Source: Armatimonadota bacterium | GTDB lineage: Bacteria > Armatimonadota > HRBIN16 | Direction of reading: 5' to 3' | Assembly (NCBI GenBank): GCA_026003195.1 | Contig: BPGU01000003.1 | Span: 186,001-250,000 of the forward strand | Length of the DNA: 64,000 nt | Shown here: positions 43,820 to 52,179 of the stretch, piece by piece | Numbering within the stretch: the stretch's first letter is position 1 | Layout of the letters: every line of letters starts with the position of its first letter | Position numbers and translations under genes: made by a program | Notes under the pieces: model-generated | Told to the model about the DNA's origin: nothing | The model's database searches: none | Seen by the model: only the letters and a program-made list of their open reading frames with translations

Positions 43820-45295
43820 CTATTCATCCCCGATTGCGCCGAAATTGCGCACGAGGATGCCAAAATCAAAGAGCGACACCTCCTCATCGCCGTCAAGATC
43901 AGCGTTTGGATTCCACCTGTAATCGCCGGGCGTGCTGCCGAAGGAGAACACCAGTTGTCCGAAATCGAATAGCGTCACCTCATTGTCGCCATCGATGTCG
44001 CCGTTGATGAGAATGGCATCGACTCCAGACACATCTGATCCCGCCACGACTACGCGACGCACCAACCTGCGAAGCCAGTGGCTCGCAGAGAAGGACAGGT
44101 CGTAGGTGCCAACGCCCAAGCCAGTGAGGGTGTATGTGCCATCGGAATCGAGTCTCATCGCTTGCTGGAGCACAGGTATTCCGTCTCGACGCACCTCTAC
44201 GGTGATGGGGATCTGAGTGATGTCGCCGGTATAATCCTGCAGCTCCAACCTTCCCGAAATCGCGTAGCGCACGGCGGTATCTACAAGGAATGCCTCCCAG
44301 CGCCCTGTCGAGGCGTTGTAACCGCCGCCCACGATGTAGCGACCATCTGGAGAAACCCCTGCGGCAAACGACAGGATAGAACCTTCGGCCAACAACGGAG
44401 CTATTGTCTCATTCAGGTCCTCGCCAACTGTGGAATCCTTCCACCACACTGCATGTCCCCCATCGTCAGGGTTCATTGCCTCGCCGACGATGACGAGACC
44501 ATCTGCCGAAACAGCCATCGCCGAAGACTCCCGGAATCCTATAGGAGGCAACAGCTCCAGCATCCCCTCCGCTGGACTCCAGCGGAAGGCGCGGCGCAGG
44601 CTCTCGGGGTTCAACGTCTCTCCTACCACTACCCCGCCGTTAGCGGACACACCAAGCGCATAACTCCACTCGCCTAAACTACCAAGTCTCACGGTTCCCG
44701 ACACAGGCGTCCAGATACTGGCATAGTTGCGCCAGTTAGTCCCCCAGGCAACCCCTGCTACGAGATTACCATCCGCAGATACGCCAAAAGCGTGTTTGAG
44801 CAGGAGATTCTCCGCTGCCCCGGAAAGTAGCCAGCGTATTGCATTGGTAGCGCTACCACCGCCGAGGGTTCCCACCACGATGCCACCGTCTGCGGAGACA
44901 CCGAAAGCAAGGCTGGAGCCGGTGATGGTGCTTAACTCCACCATACCCCCCGCCAGCGTCCAGCGAAATGCGCGATAGGTGCCATCATCCCGTGAAGCGG
45001 TGCCTACGACGGTAGACCCATCTGCGGAGACTGCGCTCGCATAACTCCAGTTGCCCCCTAGCGTGCCCAGGTCCACCATCCCCGTCGTCGGTGACCAACG
45101 GAAGGCTCGTTCTGCACCCTCTGCCGCCTCCGATTCTCCGACTACGACAGAGCCATCGGCAGATACACCCGCCGCATAAGACCACTGCCCACCTAGCGTT
45201 CCGAGCCAGATTAGCTTCTGCGCGCGAGCAGGGCAGTGAATGACGCTTACTACAAGGGATAAGCAGAGCAGATGTACAATGTGCTTGGTGAACAT
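43820..45295 (-). CDS. Secreted HAF-repeat protein with dockerin-like C-terminus
   Basis: A 491-residue exported protein with signal peptide (HIVHLLCLSLVVSVIHCPARA). It has about six or seven HAF repeats of the pattern LGTLGG-SYA-VSADGS-VVGxS-RAFRW, then a beta-sandwich region (YAISGRLELQDYTGDITQIP). The C-terminus has two EF-hand-like loops, NGDIDGDNEVTLFDFGQLV and NADLDGDEEVSLFDFGILV, as in type I dockerins, which bind calcium and may dock the protein. ATG 45295 follows AAGGGGGG; the open frame upstream overlaps the pseudopilin gene. It lies 19 bases after that pseudopilin gene and shares its promoter. Confidence 0.87.
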   Translation of the reverse strand: MFTKHIVHLLCLSLVVSVIHCPARAQKLIWLGTLGGQWSYAAGVSADGSVVVGESEAAEGAERAFRWSPTTGMVDLGTLGGNWSYASAVSADGSTVVGTASRDDGTYRAFRWTLAGGMVELSTITGSSLAFGVSADGGIVVGTLGGGSATNAIRWLLSGAAENLLLKHAFGVSADGNLVAGVAWGTNWRNYASIWTPVSGTVRLGSLGEWSYALGVSANGGVVVGETLNPESLRRAFRWSPAEGMLELLPPIGFRESSAMAVSADGLVIVGEAMNPDDGGHAVWWKDSTVGEDLNETIAPLLAEGSILSFAAGVSPDGRYIVGGGYNASTGRWEAFLVDTAVRYAISGRLELQDYTGDITQIPITVEVRRDGIPVLQQAMRLDSDGTYTLTGLGVGTYDLSFSASHWLRRLVRRVVVAGSDVSGVDAILINGDIDGDNEVTLFDFGQLVFSFGSTPGDYRWNPNADLDGDEEVSLFDFGILVRNFGAIGDE

Positions 45296-45314
45296 CGTTT
45301 CCCCCCTTCTCCGT

Positions 45315-46133
45315 TCACGGCATCGAGAACGTGAAGTAACGCTTATACCACACGGTTCTTCCGTCCTCTGTGGTGCTTGACAGATAACGCTCCGCGTTGT
45401 TTTCGATGAAACGCGCATGTCCATCCGCGAAAGCGAAGTTGGAACCATGGCTGTGAACCCTCTGCGACTCACAGCCGAAGGGAACCAACACGTAGGTTGG
45501 TCCCTTGTCCAGAAAGGTGAGACCATCGCCGATGAGGATGGTCTCTGCCGGTCGTTTGAGTTCGGGCATGTAGCGGGTGAGTCCACCGCTCCCGGGCGGG
45601 TAGCACAGGCTGCCCGGGGAGTGATAGTAGGGGTTCTCCGGAGTGCCCGCGCCCATACGCGACGCCATCTGGAACACGATGCCATAGTGCGCGAAGACCT
45701 GGGTGGGAGGCCAGAAAGGATCCAGCTCGCCCGGGTAGCAGTCGGGCATGTTCACGCCTTCCATGTACCTCTCCGCGCTCCACGAGGGGCATCGGTGAAT
45801 ACCGACAGGTTGCCCTCCCACTGTGTACGTTTTACCCGGGTCTGGCGGCAAGAGCTGACTGTGAATATACGGCTGTAACAGGCCGATCCAGAATCGTTCG
45901 TTGAGAGGCTGTCCGGGGTATTCCCGTATCTTGAACCAGGGCACGATGGCTTCATCGTAGTCATAAGCATACAGCAAGATACCCGTAGCAAATTGCTTCA
46001 CGTTATCCAAACATTGTGACTGGCGAGCAGCTTCGCGTGCACGGGGCAGTACGGGGAACGAGGGTATCATCACAAGGAGCAACAGCCCTGTTGCTGCCAG
46101 CACTTCCGCTAGTGTGAACGCCTGACGTTTCAT
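45315..46133 (-). CDS. DUF1559-type pseudopilin with divergent prepilin helix
   Basis: A 272-residue protein starting MKRQA then FTLAEVLAATGLLLLVMI. The helix differs strongly from the [11 protein letters not shown] form of the other three pseudopilins, and the residue before the cleavage site is Ala. The Glu5-equivalent (FTLAE) is kept. The C-terminal family motif is present (RVHSHGSNFAFADGHARFI). It is the first gene of a two-gene operon with the HAF/dockerin protein, behind a good promoter. Confidence 0.88.
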   Translation of the reverse strand: MKRQAFTLAEVLAATGLLLLVMIPSFPVLPRAREAARQSQCLDNVKQFATGILLYAYDYDEAIVPWFKIREYPGQPLNERFWIGLLQPYIHSQLLPPDPGKTYTVGGQPVGIHRCPSWSAERYMEGVNMPDCYPGELDPFWPPTQVFAHYGIVFQMASRMGAGTPENPYYHSPGSLCYPPGSGGLTRYMPELKRPAETILIGDGLTFLDKGPTYVLVPFGCESQRVHSHGSNFAFADGHARFIENNAERYLSSTTEDGRTVWYKRYFTFSMP

Positions 46134-46172
46134 GCCAAGTTCACCTCATTCGGGGTCCATGGTTGTGCCTCC

Positions 46173-46201
46173 AAGATACTGCTCTCCGCCGTTTTTGTCA
46201 A
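46173..46201 (-). promoter_or_regulatory. Promoter of the pseudopilin-HAF/dockerin operon
   Basis: On the minus strand TTGACA (46201-46196) and TATCTT (46178-46173) are separated by 17 bases. The -35 box ends seven bases from the left end of the insertion sequence. Confidence 0.7.
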
Positions 46202-46207
46202 GTATCC

Positions 46208-46978
46208 TTGAGAGGGTGTTCAAAAAATCGGTTGGTATCGGGTATCCCTATTCCATGAAACGACGATACCTACCACAAAGCAGACCCACTACCCTGTCGG
46301 TGTTCACCATCGTCCAGCGCTTCTGCCAACTTCATCCTCTGCCCCCACGCCGCGCACGACCCTGCAAATACCCCGAAGCACTCATCCTCACCCTGCTATT
46401 GCTGGGCGTGCGCGAAAACGCCTCCTACCGACGCCTGCTTTTTGCGCTTGCCCCCGAAATCCTGCCCGACCACCCCCTGCCTTAGCCTACCGCTTGCAGC
46501 ATCTTGCAGACAAACGCCTGCACCAATGGGGCGGCGTATGCGGATGAGGGGCGTCTGTTGTGGAAGTGGGTGGAGCATCATGGGCTTGGTGGGTTGTCGT
46601 GTGGCACTTTATTGGTTGGGGACGGGTTGTATGGTTATCGGGCGCAGTTATTGGTTGCGTTGGAGCGTGCGGGTTGGTTACCTGTGGCTGTGGCTCGGGA
46701 TGGCGTGTGGCAGCAGGTGCGTGCCGATGCGCGGTTGCGTGCGGAGGTGTATGGTTGGGCGTTGCGGGAGCGTTATCGGAGTGAGCAGGTGTTTGGTAGT
46801 GTGAAGGGAGTTTAAGGGAGTGTGTGGCGAGCGCGTTCGTGGGAGGGTGCACGGGTGTGGGTGTGGGGCATGTTTGTGATGTGGAACATGGTGGGTGTGG
46901 TGCAGGTAGTGGAGGCTGGTTTTCTTGCTTGGTGTGTGGGAGATGAGCGTCTATACGATTTTTCGAACAGCCTCTCAA
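46208..46978 (+). mobile_element. Degenerate insertion sequence with 23-bp terminal inverted repeats
   Basis: The ends 46208-46230 and 46956-46978 are inverted repeats matching at 21 of 23 positions (core GAGAGGGTGTTC on the left). The 771-bp element carries remains of one transposase gene. No convincing target duplication is seen. The right half is strikingly rich in G and T on the plus strand. It sits in what was a short divergent promoter region. Confidence 0.85.
46255..46977 (+). pseudogene. Broken DDE-type transposase
   Basis: From ATG 46255 the frame gives PQSRPTTLSVFTIVQRF and KYPEALILTLLLLGVRENAS, then meets TAG 46483. Another frame just there reads LAYRLQHLADKRLHQWGG, the likely continuation, so there is a frameshift. 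The original frame then resumes with TLLVGDGLYGYRAQLL, which resembles the second-Asp region of DDE transposases, and RYRSEQVFGSVKG, the Glu region. A second stop TAA lies at 46813. The total length, about 240 residues, is short for such a transposase, so a central deletion is also likely. It is not functional. Confidence 0.82.
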
Positions 46979-46983
46979 AACCC

Positions 46984-47070
46984 TTGACTCCTTTGGTAAG
47001 TGGTGTTATAATGAGGTTGTTAGTTGAACGCCAAACTATTTTTAGTCTTAATTCGTTGAACGTTAGACTA
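46984..47070 (+). promoter_or_regulatory. Promoter and candidate operator of LacI-pseudopilin operon 2
   Basis: TTGACT (46984-46989) and TATAAT (47007-47012) are separated by 17 bases. Downstream, GTTGAACG occurs at 47023-47030 and 47055-47062, and TAGTCT (47043-47048) forms a dyad with AGACTA (47065-47070). This is a plausible autoregulatory site. The -35 box starts five bases from the insertion-sequence end. Confidence 0.7.
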
Positions 47071-47080
47071 GGAAAGATAA

Positions 47081-48172
47081 ATGCCTGAAGGAACTCCGAC
47101 CATCAAAGATGTCGCCGAACGGGCGGGAGTGTCGGTAACCACCGTAACCAACGTGCTGCACGGACGAGGAGGTCGCTTCTCGGAGGAGACCAGAGAGCGC
47201 GTGCTGCAGGCAGTGGAAGAGCTGGGTTACCGTCCTAACCAGATTGCACGCATTCTGGTTCGCCGACGCAGCCACACACTGGGTGTGGTGGTAGAACATT
47301 TTCGTGGTGCGCTATTGGGTAACCCGTACTACTCTACTCTGCTGGACGGCATTCTTGCCGAAGCGGTGCAGTCGGGTTACCAGATAAAGATAATCGCGCT
47401 GGAACGCCCTGACCCAACCCATGCACGTATGAACACGGAGGACGGCTCTATCGACGGCGCGATTCTGGCTGCGCCTCTACATCAAAGCCCTCTGTTGCAG
47501 TGGGTGGAGAACTGCAATATTCCCCGTGTGGTGGCGGGCAGCAGCCCACGCGACCTGCGCGCCGCCTGTGTAGATGTAGATGACGAGGGATCGGTTTACG
47601 CCGCCGTCAAGTGGCTGATAGAGCTCGGACACCGACGCATCGCCTTCATTGCCGGTCCGACCAGCTACTGGAGCGCAAGGCAGCGCGAACAAGCCTACCT
47701 GCGCGCCCTGCACGACGCGGGTATCACCCCTACCCCACACTGGATACGGCGGGGCAACTACAGCACGCTTTCGGGGCGGCAGGCGATGGAACTGCTGTTG
47801 CAGGTGCGTCCAGCGTTCTCGGCGGTGGTGAGCTGTAACGACTGGATGGCTTTGGGTGCGCTGGAGGTGCTTCGCCGTAAGGGATTACTGGTGCCCGATG
47901 ATATATCGGTGCTGGGCTTTGACGATGTAGAGGCAGCGGCGGTCGCTTCTCCACCCCTGACCACCATCCGGCAGCCGGTGCGCGAAATCGGCATCACCGC
48001 CGCCCGACTGCTGATTCAACAGATCGAGAGCGGCAAACCATCTACCGAGCACGTGATATTCCCGGGTGAGCTGGTGCAGCGAGACAGTGTAGTCCCCTGT
48101 TCGCCTGAACCGCCCGACAGCATAAAGCAACAACAGCGCACACGCCCGCGGCGCAGGCGCTATTCACTCTGA
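47081..48172 (+). CDS. LacI-family transcriptional regulator
   Basis: A 363-residue regulator. The N-terminal helix-turn-helix is TIKDVAERAGVSVTTVTNVL, followed by the hinge helix region and a periplasmic-binding-like sugar domain (GVVVEHFRGALLGNPYYSTL, LIELGHRRIAFIAGPTSYW, SVLGFDDVEAAAVASPPLTT). The C-terminus is basic (TRPRRRRYSL). AGGAAAG precedes the ATG. It is first in a three-gene operon with a small membrane protein and a pseudopilin. Sugar ligand unknown. Confidence 0.95.
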   Translation: MPEGTPTIKDVAERAGVSVTTVTNVLHGRGGRFSEETRERVLQAVEELGYRPNQIARILVRRRSHTLGVVVEHFRGALLGNPYYSTLLDGILAEAVQSGYQIKIIALERPDPTHARMNTEDGSIDGAILAAPLHQSPLLQWVENCNIPRVVAGSSPRDLRAACVDVDDEGSVYAAVKWLIELGHRRIAFIAGPTSYWSARQREQAYLRALHDAGITPTPHWIRRGNYSTLSGRQAMELLLQVRPAFSAVVSCNDWMALGALEVLRRKGLLVPDDISVLGFDDVEAAAVASPPLTTIRQPVREIGITAARLLIQQIESGKPSTEHVIFPGELVQRDSVVPCSPEPPDSIKQQQRTRPRRRRYSL

Positions 48173-48191
48173 ACAGGAGGTGTAGGCTCCT

Positions 48192-48479
48192 ATGAACATG
48201 AAAAAAGAAGTTTCTCCATCCGTGGCGATAGCGGTTATCGTTATTGCCATGCTCATTGCAGGTTTCTTCCTGTATCGGGCTTTCGTGGGAAACCGTCCCA
48301 GTACCGCGCCCTCGCAGATGGGCTTGAAGGTGAACGAACTGGTCAACCGCACAGGGGGCGATGCCCGATTGCTCACCTCGGAGGAACGCAAGCTGGTGAT
48401 GGAAGCTATCCAGCAACGGATGATCCCACCAGGCATCTTTAGAAACCTGGACATGAGCCAGGCAAATCCAACCAACTAA
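48192..48479 (+). CDS. Small single-pass protein of the MKKE(I/V)SP type
   Basis: A 95-residue protein starting MNMKKEVSPSVAIAVIVIAM, with one membrane helix and a 60-residue tail (LTSEERKLVMEAIQQRMIPP). The opening is close to the 72-residue protein at 33350-33568, including the EVSP/EISP element just before the helix. The tails differ. AGGAGGTG lies 11 bases before the ATG. The gene lies 19 bases after the LacI gene and 27 bases before the pseudopilin. Function unknown; an envelope partner of the pseudopilin is inferred. Confidence 0.78.
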   Translation: MNMKKEVSPSVAIAVIVIAMLIAGFFLYRAFVGNRPSTAPSQMGLKVNELVNRTGGDARLLTSEERKLVMEAIQQRMIPPGIFRNLDMSQANPTN

Positions 48480-48506
48480 TCCCAAAACCAAAGGAGGTTC
48501 GCTGAC

Positions 48507-49370
48507 ATGTCACGCAACAGAGCGTTCACGCTCATCGAACTGCTCGTCGTCATCGCGATTATCGCGATACTGGCGGCGATCCTGTTCCCGGTGTTCGCTC
48601 GCGCCCGGGAGATGGCACGCAAAACCTCGTGCCTTTCCAACATCAAGCAGCTGTCTCTGGCGGTGCTGCAGTATGCGCAGGATTACGATGAGACCCTGCC
48701 TTACCCCGGCTGGTCGCCCATTGAGACGCCTGCTGGACTGGCGTGCCACGGCTGGCGATACGCCGTGCAACCCTACATCAAGAACACAGGTATCTACCTG
48801 TGTATGAGCTTCGAACAGCCGGGCGAGCCGATCTGGAACTGGTCGTGCTACCACGGCACCGAGGGTGTGTATCCCCCTGCGCTCATGAGCCGATTAAGCG
48901 AGACTGGCTATACGATGGAGATGAACATCGGCATCAAGCGCTCCTACGGCGGCGCAGCCAACTGGGCGCAAAAGAACGAGGTTGGCGTGCGCCTGGGCTG
49001 GATTGTGAACCCGCTGCTGCCTAACCCGGTGCAGCTGGCAGCCATTCCCCGCCCCGCCACTGTCATCCAGCTGCTGGAATCGCGCGAGTACTGGAACGAC
49101 CACGGCCCCTGGGTGGTCAACGGCGACTGGTTCCGAGCCTGGTTCGACCAGAACAAGGGCGTGGTCACCTCGCACAACGGCATCAGCAACTGGAGCTTCC
49201 ACGATGGTCATGTGAAAGCCATCAAGCTATGCGCCACGATGGGCGCGCTGAACTGGACCAACGAACAGGGTCCCACCGACGACTATCTGTGGGACTGGAA
49301 GCCCGCCCAGCAAGTGGAGTGGCTGCGCGACTGGCGTGACCGCTGCCGCACTATCCCCGAGTACCAGTAA
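48507..49370 (+). CDS. DUF1559-type pseudopilin (operon 2)
   Basis: A 287-residue secreted protein with prepilin signal MSRNRA, then [18 protein letters not shown], then [15 protein letters not shown]. The residue before the cleavage site is Ala. The globular domain contains several Cys and ends with the family motif [26 protein letters not shown] precedes the ATG. It is last in the LacI operon and is followed by a perfect 13-pair hairpin. Confidence 0.93.
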   Translation: MSRNRAFTLIELLVVIAIIAILAAILFPVFARAREMARKTSCLSNIKQLSLAVLQYAQDYDETLPYPGWSPIETPAGLACHGWRYAVQPYIKNTGIYLCMSFEQPGEPIWNWSCYHGTEGVYPPALMSRLSETGYTMEMNIGIKRSYGGAANWAQKNEVGVRLGWIVNPLLPNPVQLAAIPRPATVIQLLESREYWNDHGPWVVNGDWFRAWFDQNKGVVTSHNGISNWSFHDGHVKAIKLCATMGALNWTNEQGPTDDYLWDWKPAQQVEWLRDWRDRCRTIPEYQ

Positions 49371-49381
49371 TCCAGCCCAAG

Positions 49382-49413
49382 GGTTCGAGCCTCCCTGCCC
49401 GGAGGCTCGAACC
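49382..49413 (+). terminator. Terminator hairpin of operon 2
   Basis: GGTTCGAGCCTCC (49382-49394) and GGAGGCTCGAACC (49401-49413) form 13 perfect pairs around a six-base loop, 11 bases after the pseudopilin stop. The downstream sequence is GGCTTTCTAT, so the T-run is weak. Confidence 0.75.
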
Positions 49414-49437
49414 GGCTTTCTATCCCTCCCCCACACC

Positions 49438-49467
49438 TTGACACCGCCGCCCCAAAAAGCGTATCCT
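49438..49467 (+). promoter_or_regulatory. Promoter of the HAD/clostripain-like operon
   Basis: TTGACA (49438-49443) and TATCCT (49462-49467) are separated by 18 bases, 37 bases before ATG 49505. Confidence 0.55.
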
Positions 49468-49504
49468 TTAATATCGGCGTGACTCTCAACACGAAAGAGG
49501 CAAC

Positions 49505-50335
49505 ATGGGCTCCCTTCCTTTTGAACTGGTAGCGGTAGACCTGGACGGCACACTGGCTGACGAGCACAACCGCTGTTCCCCGGTGGACTTGCGAGCGATG
49601 CACGCGGTGGCAGAACGGGGGGCATACGTGGTCATCGCCTCCGGCAGGATGCACGCTGCCACCGAACGCTTCTGGCAGGAAGCGCAACTGAACGCGCCCA
49701 TCCTTTCCTACAACGGCGCGATGATCAAGCACCCACGCGATGGCTTCATCTGGTTCCACCTGACCGTACCCGCTCCTTTTGCGGACGAGATAGTGGATTT
49801 TTGCGAAACGAAAGGCTATCACCTCAACTACTACCTGAACGACCACCTTTACGTGAAGGAAGAGACCCCATGGTCGCAGCTGTACCATCAGCGCACGGGG
49901 TCGGTCATCGAGCCGGTGGGCAGTCTCACGCGCTTCCGGGGGCACTCCCCTACCAAACTCATCCTGATTGATACCCCCGAAACGACCGATCAGCTCAGGG
50001 AGATGTTTCACGACCGCTTCGGGGAGCGGCTGAACATCATCAAGAGCAACGATGAATATCTGGAGTTCATGCACCCGGGCGCGAACAAGGCGCGCACGCT
50101 GCAACGTCTGGCGTATCAGCTGGGCGTGCCGCGCGAGCGCGTGCTGGCTATCGGCGACGGCAACAACGACATCCCCATGATGCGCTGGGCGGGTTACGCG
50201 GTGGCAATGGGCAACGCCAAACCAGCAGTCAAGGAGCTGGCGCACCAGATTGCTCCGCCGATTGAGCAAAACGGGCTGGCGGTTGCACTCGTCGATATAT
50301 TCAGATTAGACCAGAAGGAGGTTTTCGGCTCTTGA
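49505..50335 (+). CDS. Cof-type HAD-IIB hydrolase
   Basis: A 276-residue HAD-superfamily phosphatase with a type IIB cap. Motif I is AVDLDGTLADE with the nucleophile Asp, motif II lies in VVIASGRMHA, NGAMIK follows, and motif IV is AIGDGNNDIPMMRWAGYAVA. Family members dephosphorylate sugar phosphates or other small phosphorylated metabolites in the cytoplasm. It starts 13 bases after AAGAGG. Its stop overlaps the TTG start of the next gene. Confidence 0.92.
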   Translation: MGSLPFELVAVDLDGTLADEHNRCSPVDLRAMHAVAERGAYVVIASGRMHAATERFWQEAQLNAPILSYNGAMIKHPRDGFIWFHLTVPAPFADEIVDFCETKGYHLNYYLNDHLYVKEETPWSQLYHQRTGSVIEPVGSLTRFRGHSPTKLILIDTPETTDQLREMFHDRFGERLNIIKSNDEYLEFMHPGANKARTLQRLAYQLGVPRERVLAIGDGNNDIPMMRWAGYAVAMGNAKPAVKELAHQIAPPIEQNGLAVALVDIFRLDQKEVFGS

Positions 50336-52116
50336 CGCCACACCGTCTGAGATATCTCACTGCACTATTCCTGCTAATGGCTACCCTTTCCGGTTGCGGA
50401 ATGTTCCGTAGCGACACCACTCCCCCAGTCAACGGTTCGGGCAGTCTGGTGCTCACGATTGTCTGGACGGGCAATCGCGGCGACCCGTCGGCGCCGCACT
50501 CGGTGCGGGTGAGCCTCTTCCGAGGCGATAAAACGATCCAGGAGCTGGTATTCAGCCGTGCCGATACCCCTTCCACCGTGTGGACCGCCCAGCTGGAGAG
50601 CGGTACCTACCTGTTGCAGCTCTTCGTCTATCCCAATGAGAACGCCATCGGCACCCCGATCGCAGTCGGTGATATTACCGTACAGGTAGTGCAGGATACC
50701 CCCCAGCGGCTCAATATCGCTACTGGCGGCACGCCCGCTGCCCTCGCCATCCTGCCGACTGTCGCCAACCTCACGCCCGGGCAGACTCTGCCCCTGTCGG
50801 TGCTGGGGGTGGACGCGCAGGGACGCTACTTGCTGCTGCCAGCAGGCTCCACAGTGCGATGGAGCGTGAGCGATAGCAACGTGGTGAACCTCGGCGCAGA
50901 CGGCGTTGCCCGTGCGCTGGCTCCGGGTAGCGCGACGGTGACCGCCAGTGTGGACGCTCTGGGGCTGACAGCAAACGCCTCTGTTGGGGTGCAAACCGTC
51001 CCCCGCGAGTGGACGATACTGGTGTTCATGAACGCCGCCAACAATCTGGAGCCGGACAGCGTGGACGACATGAACGAGATGGAACAGCTCGGCTCCACCA
51101 GCGATGTGAATATCGTGGTGCAGTGGAAGCGCATCGCAGGCTATGACGGCACCAACGGCGACTGGAAGACCACCCGACGCTACTACGTGACCAGAGACAG
51201 CGACCCCGAGACGGTGAGCTCCAATCTGCTGGTGGATATGGGCACAGGCGTCGATATGGGTAGCCCCAACACCCTGCGCGATTTCCTGCAGTGGGGCGTG
51301 CGCAGTTTCCCTGCACGCAAGTATATGGTGGTGCTGTGGAATCACGGGAGCGGCTGGCGGGCTTACCGTGACAGGTTGAATCTCTTCGCGCGTGGCGTCT
51401 CCTATGACGACAACACCGGCAACTACATCCGCATCTGGGAGCTGCCCCTCGCGTTGAGCGCAGGCGTCAAGTGGGACATTATTGCCTTTGATGCCTCACT
51501 GATGCAGATGTTAGAAGTGGCTTACGAGATACGCCATCTGGGCGACTACATCGTGGGTTCTGAAGAAAGCCCGCCGGCACCGGGCTACCCTTACCATCGC
51601 ATTCTGGCTCCGGTTGTCTCCAACCCGGGCATCTCGGCGCGTGACCTCGCCGCACAAATTGTGACGCAGACCATCAACTACTATAACCCCGACAGCACTG
51701 ACAACATCACGCAATCTGCGCTGGATGCCTCGCAGATAGAGAACGTGGCGCAGAAGGTAGACACGCTGGCGCAGGTGTTGCTCACCGTCGCGCCGGGCAA
51801 CGGTGTAGCGGTCGCAACGGCAAGGGATAACGCGCAAGCGTATGCCGAGTATACCTACAAAGACCTGTGGGACTACACCGAGCAACTGCGTGCCCGGCTG
51901 CCCAGCTCGCCAGAACTCACCGATGCACTCAACGGCGTGCAGAACGCCCTGTCGCAGGCGGTGATTGCGGAGGCGCACAGCAACCGTCGGGTGAACCGCT
52001 CGCATGGGTTGTCTATCTACGTGCCGACGCCCAGCAGCTTTGAAACACGCTACGGACTGCTGGCTTTCGCACGCGCCACGCACTGGGACGAGTGGCTACA
52101 GAACCAGCCACAGTAG
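50332..52116 (+). CDS. Clostripain-like (peptidase C11) lipoprotein with Ser in place of the catalytic Cys
   Basis: A 594-residue lipoprotein (lipobox MATLSGCGMF). A beta-rich N-terminal region and a BIG2-like domain (TVRWSVSDSNVVNLGADGVA) precede a peptidase C11 domain from about residue 225 (REWTILVFMNAANNLEPDSV). The catalytic His is present (WNHGSGW, His338). The position of the catalytic Cys in the family's DACLMxMxEVA motif is Ser389 (FDASLMQMLEVAYE), encoded TCA, two changes from any Cys codon. The protein is therefore probably an inactive binder or uses Ser. The TTG start overlaps the HAD stop; AAGGAGG lies 12 bases upstream. Confidence 0.85.
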   Translation: MTPHRLRYLTALFLLMATLSGCGMFRSDTTPPVNGSGSLVLTIVWTGNRGDPSAPHSVRVSLFRGDKTIQELVFSRADTPSTVWTAQLESGTYLLQLFVYPNENAIGTPIAVGDITVQVVQDTPQRLNIATGGTPAALAILPTVANLTPGQTLPLSVLGVDAQGRYLLLPAGSTVRWSVSDSNVVNLGADGVARALAPGSATVTASVDALGLTANASVGVQTVPREWTILVFMNAANNLEPDSVDDMNEMEQLGSTSDVNIVVQWKRIAGYDGTNGDWKTTRRYYVTRDSDPETVSSNLLVDMGTGVDMGSPNTLRDFLQWGVRSFPARKYMVVLWNHGSGWRAYRDRLNLFARGVSYDDNTGNYIRIWELPLALSAGVKWDIIAFDASLMQMLEVAYEIRHLGDYIVGSEESPPAPGYPYHRILAPVVSNPGISARDLAAQIVTQTINYYNPDSTDNITQSALDASQIENVAQKVDTLAQVLLTVAPGNGVAVATARDNAQAYAEYTYKDLWDYTEQLRARLPSSPELTDALNGVQNALSQAVIAEAHSNRRVNRSHGLSIYVPTPSSFETRYGLLAFARATHWDEWLQNQPQ

Positions 52117-52179
52117 CATGACTGTCATCGTGGATGTCATTCTGAAGTGCGCTACGACAAACGAATCGGGAGTTGCGCC

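Noticed and set aside
45296-45685. N-terminal extension of the HAF protein
   Set aside because: It overlaps the pseudopilin gene in another frame, and a signal peptide with ribosome site begins at 45295.
46208-46978. Active insertion sequence
   Set aside because: The transposase frame has two stops and at least one frameshift, and is too short.
52115-52146. Sequence resembling the 28-bp repeat near 52136
   Set aside because: The match covers only the first part and is too weak to count as a copy.
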